Shown here: positions 58,397 through 64,000 of the stretch, piece after piece
Position numbering within the stretch: position 1 is the stretch's first letter
Layout of the letters: each line of letters opens with the position of its first letter
Assembly: GCA_002633085.1 (NCBI GenBank)
Contig: NSIV01000008.1
Coordinates: forward strand, 1-64,000
Origin: Curvibacter sp. PD_MW3
GTDB taxonomy: Bacteria > Pseudomonadota > Gammaproteobacteria > Burkholderiales > Burkholderiaceae_C
Direction of reading: 5' to 3'
Length of the DNA stretch: 64,000 nt
Position numbers and translations under genes: made by a program
The notes under the pieces: model-generated
Databases searched by the model: none
What the model was told of the DNA's origin: nothing
What the model saw: only the letters and a program-made list of their open reading frames with translations

Positions 58397-58694
58397 GAAA
58401 ACTCCAGAAACAGAGCGAAAGATACAGTCTGATACAAAAAACGAGAGTCGTCCAGAGCCAATGGACCAACGGAGCTATTGTTTTTGTAGCAAAACAACGC
58501 GGCTGGTATACCCTGGCCGGGTATGAGGAGAGAAGAGGGGCTAGAGCGAGGGCGGTTGCGGCCCGTGTGTCAGAGCCGGCGTGTCAGCAGACGGTGGCCC
58601 AGCTCGATGGCACCCGGCACCCAGAAGCCTGCCGACAGGCGCTGGGGCGGGTATTTTTCAGGCGTAGAAGCCTGCCTGGCAGGAATTGCGGGGG
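58397..58694. other. Intergenic region between the ParA-like gene and purM
   Basis: No convincing gene lies in these 298 bases. It carries the short repeat at 58473-58490. The minus strand must contain the promoter of the ParA-like gene (up to about 58470) and the 3' end of the purM transcript. Confidence 0.5.
58473..58490 (+). repeat. Short GCTATTGTTTT-type repeat in intergenic DNA
   Basis: AGCTATTGTTTTTGTAGC is an imperfect GCTA...TAGC hairpin. It is the only one of four relatives outside a gene. Confidence 0.45.
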
Positions 58695-59738
58695 TCAGGC
58701 CACCACAACCGGGGCGTCATTGCCACGGGCTGCAATGACGCCGATCTCGAACACCTGTTCGCCCGCATCGCGCAGCGTTTGCGCGGTGGCGACGGCTTGG
58801 GCGGCGTCGACCACGACCACCATGCCGATGCCGTTGTTGAAGGTGCGGTTCATCTCGAAGTCGTCGATGCCGGCCGTCTTCTGCAGCCAGGCAAACAGTT
58901 CGGTCTGCGGCCAGCTGCCCTTTTTGAGGTGGGCGGCCGTGCCTTCGGGCAGCACCCGTGGAATGTTTTCCAGCAGGCCGCCGCCGGTGATGTGGGCCAG
59001 CGCCTTGATCGGGTGTTTGGCCAGCGCGGCCAGGACGTTTTTCACATACAGGCGGGTCGGCTCCATGACGGCCTGCTTGAACGGTTTGCCGTCCAGCGTG
59101 GCCGGCAGCTTGCCGGCCGCACGCTCGATGCACTTGCGCACCAGCGAGAAACCGTTGGAATGGACGCCGCTGGAAGCCAGGCCCAGCACCACGTCGCCGG
59201 GCTTGACGCTCTGGCCGGTCAGGATATTGGACTTCTCGACCGCACCAACGGCAAAACCGGCCAGGTCGTATTCGCCGTCCGGGTACATGCCGGGCATCTC
59301 GGCGGTTTCGCCGCCGATCAGGGCGCAGCCGGACAGCTCGCAACCCCTGGCGATGCCGCCCACCACGGCCGCCGCGGTGTCCACATGCAGTTTGCCGCAG
59401 GCGAAGTAGTCAAGGAAGAACAGCGGTTCGGCACCTTGCACCAGCACGTCGTTCACGCTCATGGCCACTAGGTCGATGCCCACGGTGTCGTGCATGTTCC
59501 ACTCAAAAGCCAGTTTGAGCTTGGTGCCGACACCGTCGGTGCCGGAGACCAGCACTGGTTCCTGGTAACGCTTCGGCACTTCGAACAAGGCGCCAAAGCC
59601 GCCGATGCCGGCCAGCACGCCTTCACGCATGGTCTTTTTGGCCAGCGGTTTGATGCGTTCGACCAGAGCGTCGCCAGCATCGATGTCGACGCCAGCGTCT
59701 TTGTAGGAAAGGGGAGTGGAGCTGTTGGATGTGGTCAT
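58695..59738 (-). CDS. purM: Phosphoribosylformylglycinamidine cyclo-ligase
   Basis: Purine synthesis enzyme of 347 residues making AIR with [23 protein letters not shown] near 10-30, [27 protein letters not shown] near 48-75, and [25 protein letters not shown] near 88-112 are the conserved blocks. It is divergent from the AI-2E-type permease; the shared spacer is 83 bases. Confidence 0.97.
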   Translation of the reverse strand: MTTSNSSTPLSYKDAGVDIDAGDALVERIKPLAKKTMREGVLAGIGGFGALFEVPKRYQEPVLVSGTDGVGTKLKLAFEWNMHDTVGIDLVAMSVNDVLVQGAEPLFFLDYFACGKLHVDTAAAVVGGIARGCELSGCALIGGETAEMPGMYPDGEYDLAGFAVGAVEKSNILTGQSVKPGDVVLGLASSGVHSNGFSLVRKCIERAAGKLPATLDGKPFKQAVMEPTRLYVKNVLAALAKHPIKALAHITGGGLLENIPRVLPEGTAAHLKKGSWPQTELFAWLQKTAGIDDFEMNRTFNNGIGMVVVVDAAQAVATAQTLRDAGEQVFEIGVIAARGNDAPVVVA

Positions 59739-59821
59739 GAAAGGTGGCGGGATCCGGCAATGGGTGCAGACCCCGATAGAATTTGCCTGATTTTAAGGGT
59801 TTCGTCCCCTCCATCTCCCGT

Positions 59822-60904
59822 ATGCCTTTGACCTCCACCCAAAAAAGTACCGCTGCCTGGACTGCCATGGCGGTTTTGCTGGCATTGGCGCTGTGGTTGC
59901 TGGCGCCCGTGCTGACGCCTTTTGTGGTGGCGGCGGTGCTGGCCTATGCACTCACGCCGCTGGTGGACCGGCTCGATACCCTGGCCGGTGGGCGGTTTCC
60001 GCGCTTCGTGGCGGTGTTGTCGGTGGAGCTGCTGTTCCTGCTGGTCTTGCTGGGTGTGGTGCTGCTGATGGTGCCGATCCTGGCCAAGGAGTTGCCGCAG
60101 TTGCGCGAACAGGTGCCGCTCTTGCTGGAGCAGCTCGATGGCTGGCTCCAGCCGCTGCTGGCGCCCTTCGGGATCAAGTTCTCGCTCGATCTGGCAACGA
60201 TCAAGCCAGCGGTCATGAAGTACCTCAATGCCAATCTGGAAGAGACCATGGGCTCGCTGCTGGCCTCGCTCAAGATCGGCGGCAGTGTGGCGCTGACCGT
60301 GTTTGGCAATCTGATCCTGATCCCGGTGGCCCTGTTCTACCTGCTGCTGGACTGGAAACACTTCGTCGCGCGTGTGATCGAACTGGTGCCGCCGCACCTG
60401 CGCGGCAGCTACGACAGCTTTATGGACGAGTCGGACGACGTGCTGGGCCAGTACCTGCGCGGCCAGTTACTGGTCATGCTGCTCCTGGCGGTGTATTACA
60501 GCGTGGGCCTGAGCCTGTTCGGGCTGGATGTGGCCCTGCCTGTCGGCATTTTTACCGGCCTGGCCATCTTCGTGCCTTATGTCGGTTTCGGGCTCGGCCT
60601 GGCCTTGGCGGCACTGGCGGGGCTGCTGGAATTCGCTGTCAGCGACGGCCCCTCGAAGGTCCTGTTGATGCTGGCGGTCGTCTATGGGCTCGGCCAGCTG
60701 ATTGAAAGTTTCTTTCTGACGCCAAGGCTGGTGGGCGAGCGCATCGGCCTGCACCCGCTGGTGGTCATCTTTGCGCTGCTGGCCTTTGGCCAGTTGTTTG
60801 GCTTTGTCGGCGTGCTGATCGCCCTGCCGGCCAGTGCCGTGCTGCTGGTCGCGGTGCGGCGCATGCGCAGCCGTTATCTGGACAGCAGTTTGTATCGGGG
60901 CTGA
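59822..60904 (+). CDS. AI-2E family transporter (PerM/TqsA-like)
   Basis: Membrane permease of 360 residues with seven or eight helices. WLLAPVLTPFVVAAVLAYALTPLVD near 23-47 is the family signature and the C-terminal FGQLFGFVGVLIALPASAV is typical. Substrates range from autoinducer-2 to Na+/H+ exchange, so it is left general. The ATG at 59822 is preferred; the TTG at 59783 would add 13 residues. Its stop lies one base before the hda ATG. Confidence 0.9.
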   Translation: MPLTSTQKSTAAWTAMAVLLALALWLLAPVLTPFVVAAVLAYALTPLVDRLDTLAGGRFPRFVAVLSVELLFLLVLLGVVLLMVPILAKELPQLREQVPLLLEQLDGWLQPLLAPFGIKFSLDLATIKPAVMKYLNANLEETMGSLLASLKIGGSVALTVFGNLILIPVALFYLLLDWKHFVARVIELVPPHLRGSYDSFMDESDDVLGQYLRGQLLVMLLLAVYYSVGLSLFGLDVALPVGIFTGLAIFVPYVGFGLGLALAALAGLLEFAVSDGPSKVLLMLAVVYGLGQLIESFFLTPRLVGERIGLHPLVVIFALLAFGQLFGFVGVLIALPASAVLLVAVRRMRSRYLDSSLYRG

Positions 60905-60905
60905 G

Positions 60906-61598
60906 ATGTCAATGAAACAGATCGCACTCGATATCGGACTGGCCACCGGCCCGACACTGGCCAACTTTTTTGCCGGCCCCAATGAGGCGGCCCTGCGCCA
61001 TCTGCAGCTGTGGACCGGTGAGAAGTCCAACAGGGCACAGCGCTCGCCGGTGCCGACCTATTTGTGGGGTGGCAGCGGCAGTGGCAAGACGCATCTGCTG
61101 AAGGCCGTGCGCGAGGCCTTGCGTGAGCAGGGTGCAACGGTCGGCTGGCTGGATGCCACGGTGCATGAGCCGCCGGCCTTCGACGAGAGCTGGGCTGCGG
61201 TGCTGATGGACGACGTGCATCTCTACACCGCTGTGCAGCAGCATGCGGCCTTCAACTGGTTCGTCAATGCCCAGACCGGGCATCAGGGTGTGCTGGCTGC
61301 CGGTGAACTGCCTCCGGCCGATCTCAAACTGCGCGAGGATTTGCGCACCCGCCTGGGCTGGGGCCATGTGTATGCGCTGCAGGTGCTCAGCGAGCCAGAG
61401 CGCCGCGCCGTGTTGCGCCAGGCAGCGGATGAGCGCGGCGTCTTCCTGGGCGACGAGGTGATGGACTTCATGCTGACGCGTTTCAGCCGCGACCTGGGCA
61501 GCCTGATGCAACTGCTTGAACATCTCGACGGCTATGCCCTGCAGACCCAGCGCGCCATCACCATTCCATTGATCAAGGCGATGCTGGAAGAGACATGA
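60906..61598 (+). CDS. hda: DnaA regulatory inactivator Hda
   Basis: AAA+ protein of 230 residues that with the beta clamp hydrolyses DnaA-ATP after initiation. A clamp-binding motif near the start (KQIALDIGL, residues 3-11) is present. P-loop GGSGSGKTHLL is near 56-66; Walker B VLMDDVHLY near 99-107. The arginine finger in LREDLRTRLGWG near 145 is intact. It is followed by repeat copy D and a HAD gene. Confidence 0.93.
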   Translation: MSMKQIALDIGLATGPTLANFFAGPNEAALRHLQLWTGEKSNRAQRSPVPTYLWGGSGSGKTHLLKAVREALREQGATVGWLDATVHEPPAFDESWAAVLMDDVHLYTAVQQHAAFNWFVNAQTGHQGVLAAGELPPADLKLREDLRTRLGWGHVYALQVLSEPERRAVLRQAADERGVFLGDEVMDFMLTRFSRDLGSLMQLLEHLDGYALQTQRAITIPLIKAMLEET

Positions 61599-61686
61599 AG
61601 TCCCCCCTGAGCGGCTGGCGCCGCTTCCCCCCAAGGGGGGGACAACGCCAGTGGCCCGGCCAAGCCGGTTCCACGGCGTTCCCCGA
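61596..61686 (+). repeat. Dispersed intergenic repeat, copy D (after hda)
   Basis: It begins at the hda stop codon (TGAAGTCCCCCC). It has the CCCCCCAAGGGGGGG-type hairpin and the core AAGCCGGTTCCACGG at 61662-61676. Because it contains no stop in one frame, it gives a false N-terminal extension to the HAD gene. Confidence 0.7.
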
Positions 61687-61735
61687 ACCAAACCCTTCGT
61701 GCCTGCGACTCTGCGAACGAGGGGCTGTGACTGCT

Positions 61736-62416
61736 ATGACAAAAAAGACCAAACTGGCCCTGTTCGATCTGGACCACACCCTGCTGCCGATCGATTCCGA
61801 CTATTCCTGGGGCACCTTCACCACCACCATCGGATGGACCGATCCGGTGGACTTTACGCGCCGCAACGACGAGTTCTATAGCCATTACCAGGCTGGCACG
61901 CTCGATGTGCACGATTACGTGCGCTTTGCCACCGAGGCGGTGCGATTGCAAGGCGCTGAGAAGGCTTTGGCGGCGCGCGATCGCTTTATGCGTGAGATCA
62001 TCGAGCCGGCGATCAAGCCGCAGGCGCGGGAGTTGGTGCAGCAGCACCGGCAGGCCGGCGACGAAGTGGTGATCATCACGGCCACCAATGAATTCGTCAC
62101 GCGGCCGATCGCCGACGCCTTTGGCGTGCAGAATCTGATTGCGGTCGAGCTGGTGCACGATGCCACTGGCTGGATCACTGGCGAGATCCAGGGTGTGCCC
62201 TCTTTCCGTGAAGGCAAGGTCAAGCGTTTCGAGGGCTGGCTGGCGGCGCGCCGGCTGACCTGGGACGATGCCGACGTCACTTTTTATACGGATTCCATCA
62301 ACGACCTGCCGCTGATGGAAAATGTGAACCATCCGGTGGCGACCAATCCGGACGACCGCCTGCGCCTGTTGGCCACCCAGCGTGGCTGGCGCATACTGGA
62401 CCTCTTCAACTCATGA
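61736..62416 (+). CDS. HAD-IB family hydrolase (SerB-like phosphatase)
   Basis: Phosphatase of 226 residues. Motif I LFDLDHTLLPIDSD near 9-22 holds the Asp nucleophile; motif II IITATNEF near 103 and motif III FREGKVKRFEG near 155-165 with Lys, and DSINDLPLM near 187-195 as motif IV. It belongs to the group that hydrolyses phosphoserine-like or histidinol-phosphate-like substrates. I use the ATG at 61736; the longer frame to 61595 is repeat copy D. It overlaps pcnB by four bases. Confidence 0.9.
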   Translation: MTKKTKLALFDLDHTLLPIDSDYSWGTFTTTIGWTDPVDFTRRNDEFYSHYQAGTLDVHDYVRFATEAVRLQGAEKALAARDRFMREIIEPAIKPQARELVQQHRQAGDEVVIITATNEFVTRPIADAFGVQNLIAVELVHDATGWITGEIQGVPSFREGKVKRFEGWLAARRLTWDDADVTFYTDSINDLPLMENVNHPVATNPDDRLRLLATQRGWRILDLFNS

Positions 62417-63981
62417 TCAAAAAAATTATCAACAAGCTGCTGGGCAAATCGCCTGCGGCCAACAGCCGCGGCCAGAAGCCCTCGTTCGGCAAGCGCGAGG
62501 AAATTGGCGCGGCCGTGCACGGCATCGACCCGGAACTGGTGGACGAGCGTGCCCTGAATGTCGTGCATACCCTGCAGGATGCCGGCTACGAGGCCTACAT
62601 CGTGGGTGGCGCGGTGCGCGACCTGCTGGTCGGCTTGCGCCCCAAGGATTTCGACGTTGCCACCGACGCCACGCCGGAGCAGGTCAAGGGCCTGTTCCGC
62701 CGCGCCTTCATCATTGGGCGGCGTTTTCGCATCGTGCACGTGGTCTACGGCCGTGGCCGCGAGCACGAGGTGATCGAGGTCTCGACCTTCCGTGCTTACA
62801 TGGATAACGCGGCGGCCGAGCAGGTGGCCGGCAACGAGCGCACCAGCAAGAGTGAACTCGCGGGCATGAAGCATGCCGTGGACTCCAGCGGCCGCGTGCT
62901 GCGCGACAACGTCTGGGGGCCGCAGAACGAAGATGCCACGCGGCGCGACTTCACCATCAACGCCATGTACTACGACCCGGAAACGCAGACCGTGGTCGAT
63001 TACCACGGCGGTTTCAAGGATGTGAAAAAGCGTGTGCTGCGCATGATCGGCGACCCCGCCACGCGTTACCGCGAGGACCCGGTGCGCATCATCCGTGCCG
63101 TGCGTTTTGCCGCCAAGCTCAGTGCCCTGGGCTTCAAGCTCGATGCCAAGACCGCCGCGCCGCTGGTCAAGTCGCATGAACTGCTGGCCGATGTGCCGCA
63201 AAGCCGCCTGTTTGACGAGATGCTCAAGCTGTTGCAGACCGGCCACGCGCTGGCCTCCATCGCGCAGCTCAAGGCACTGGGGCTGGCGCGCGGCATCTAC
63301 CCGCTGCTTGACGTCATCGTGGAGCGGGCCGAGCAACCCTTTGTCAACGCCGCCCTGCAGGACACAGACCGCCGTGTTGGTGAAGGCAAGCCGGTGGCAC
63401 CCAGTTTCCTGTTGGCCTGTGCCCTGTGGGCTGATGTGCGCGATGGCTGGGCCCGGCGCATGGCACAACGCCAGCATTCGCACCCGGCTTTGCAGGACGC
63501 GATCGACGAGGTGTTCGACGCCCGCATCGGCGACGTCTCCGGCCGCGGCAAGCTGGCCGCCGACATGCGCGAAATCTGGATGATGCAGCCGCGCTTCGAC
63601 AAACGCGCCGGCAGCGCACCCTTCGGTCTGGTGGAGCAGCCGCGTTTCCGTGCCGGCTTCGACTTCATGCGTCTGCGCGCCGATGTCGGTGAAATTGATG
63701 AGTTGCTGGCCGACTGGTGGCAGGAGTTCAGCACGGCCGATGACAACCTGCGCCAGGACCTGGTGGACCAGGTGCGCGAGGAGCAGCAGTCACGCCAGCG
63801 CACGCGTGCACCGCGCGTGCACACCAGTCCGTCCGCAGACAAGTCGGCGGCTGACCGGCCTGAACCATCAGCAGAAGCCGATGGTGGTGAGGCGCCGCCG
63901 AAGAAGCGGCGTCGGCGCCGGCGCTCCGGCGGCGCCAAAAGCGGGGGCGAGTCCGCTCCGACGCCGGATACGGGCGAGTGA
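62413..63981 (+). CDS. pcnB: Polynucleotide adenylyltransferase (poly(A) polymerase I)
   Basis: RNA 3'-end adenylation enzyme of 522 residues marking RNA for decay. The nucleotidyltransferase motif is GGAVRDLLVGLRPKDFDVATDA near 63-84 with two catalytic Asp. RFRIVHVVYGRGREHEVIEVSTFRAY near 103-128 follows. It also has the second domain FTINAMYYDPET near 180. The C-terminus is very basic (KKRRRRRRSGGAKSG), as usual for PcnB and not CCA-adding enzymes. Preceded by an ATGA overlap with the HAD gene; the following gene (often folK) is outside the window. Confidence 0.94.
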   Translation: MIKKIINKLLGKSPAANSRGQKPSFGKREEIGAAVHGIDPELVDERALNVVHTLQDAGYEAYIVGGAVRDLLVGLRPKDFDVATDATPEQVKGLFRRAFIIGRRFRIVHVVYGRGREHEVIEVSTFRAYMDNAAAEQVAGNERTSKSELAGMKHAVDSSGRVLRDNVWGPQNEDATRRDFTINAMYYDPETQTVVDYHGGFKDVKKRVLRMIGDPATRYREDPVRIIRAVRFAAKLSALGFKLDAKTAAPLVKSHELLADVPQSRLFDEMLKLLQTGHALASIAQLKALGLARGIYPLLDVIVERAEQPFVNAALQDTDRRVGEGKPVAPSFLLACALWADVRDGWARRMAQRQHSHPALQDAIDEVFDARIGDVSGRGKLAADMREIWMMQPRFDKRAGSAPFGLVEQPRFRAGFDFMRLRADVGEIDELLADWWQEFSTADDNLRQDLVDQVREEQQSRQRTRAPRVHTSPSADKSAADRPEPSAEADGGEAPPKKRRRRRRSGGAKSGGESAPTPDTGE

Positions 63982-64000
63982 TTTTGGCGGATGCCCGGCC

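Noticed and set aside
61595..62416. Longer HAD hydrolase beginning in repeat copy D.
   Set aside because: The first 47 codons are the dispersed repeat and precede the family's conserved start; ATG 61736 is preferred.

Overview
The window is chromosomal DNA of a high-GC betaproteobacterium, most likely Burkholderiales, family Comamonadaceae (Rhodoferax/Polaromonas/Hydrogenophaga-like). This placement rests on gene order (pyrG-kdsA-eno-ftsB; purM / AI-2E permease-hda-HAD-pcnB; dapA-bamC; parE-lytic transglycosylase-parC; murJ opposite rpsT), a Bug-type periplasmic binding protein, many LivHMGF-type transport genes, and dispersed intergenic repeats I associate with this family. It is an inference from protein recognition, not a database result. 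No rRNA, tRNA, CRISPR array, prophage or transposase was seen.

Region 1 (1-12937) is catabolic. A luciferase-like oxidoreductase is followed by a minus-strand operon coxG-coxM-coxS-coxL for a three-subunit molybdenum hydroxylase. Diverging from it are a TetR regulator, a VOC-fold protein, an FAD monooxygenase resembling 2,6-dihydroxypyridine 3-hydroxylase, and a complete five-gene branched-chain-amino-acid-type ABC transporter. Together they look like a regulated uptake and ring-hydroxylation module for an unidentified, possibly N-heteroaromatic, compound.

Region 2 (13010-25688) mixes membrane, envelope and RNA-modification genes: DedA, a zinc alcohol dehydrogenase, an L,D-transpeptidase, a small acidic protein with an FtsH-type protease and a nitroreductase, amiC-tsaE opposite queG, a phage-like P-loop protein, an AEC permease, a chalcone-isomerase-fold protein, a Bug protein and xerD. 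Region 3 (25689-26571) is a small islet: an inverted-repeat element, then an AT-rich gene for a membrane protein with its own terminator.

Region 4 (26572-43409) is mostly core: a DUF455 ferritin-like protein, gamma carbonic anhydrase, hslO, ftsB, eno, kdsA, pyrG, coaBC, dut, an SlyD-like isomerase, a RoxA-type oxygenase, a tiny Ala/Pro lipoprotein with a strikingly structured 5' leader, bamC, dapA, a methyltransferase, an SDR and an MFS permease followed by a 41-residue membrane peptide. Region 5 (43536-63981) holds parE, a lytic transglycosylase, parC, an FAD monooxygenase, argF-argD, rpsT, murJ, a SirB1 protein, the PA2779/PA2778 pair, an orphan ParA, purM, hda and pcnB.

The least explained signals are non-coding: the three-hairpin leader at 38208-38306; a set of genes whose -10-like hexamer lies 12-14 bases before the start codon with no ribosome binding site; a four-copy intergenic repeat of which three copies begin at a stop codon; a short GCTATTGTTTT-type repeat found inside and outside genes; a terminator-like hairpin in the argD leader; and 15-bp direct repeats at the promoter of the PA2779/PA2778 pair.
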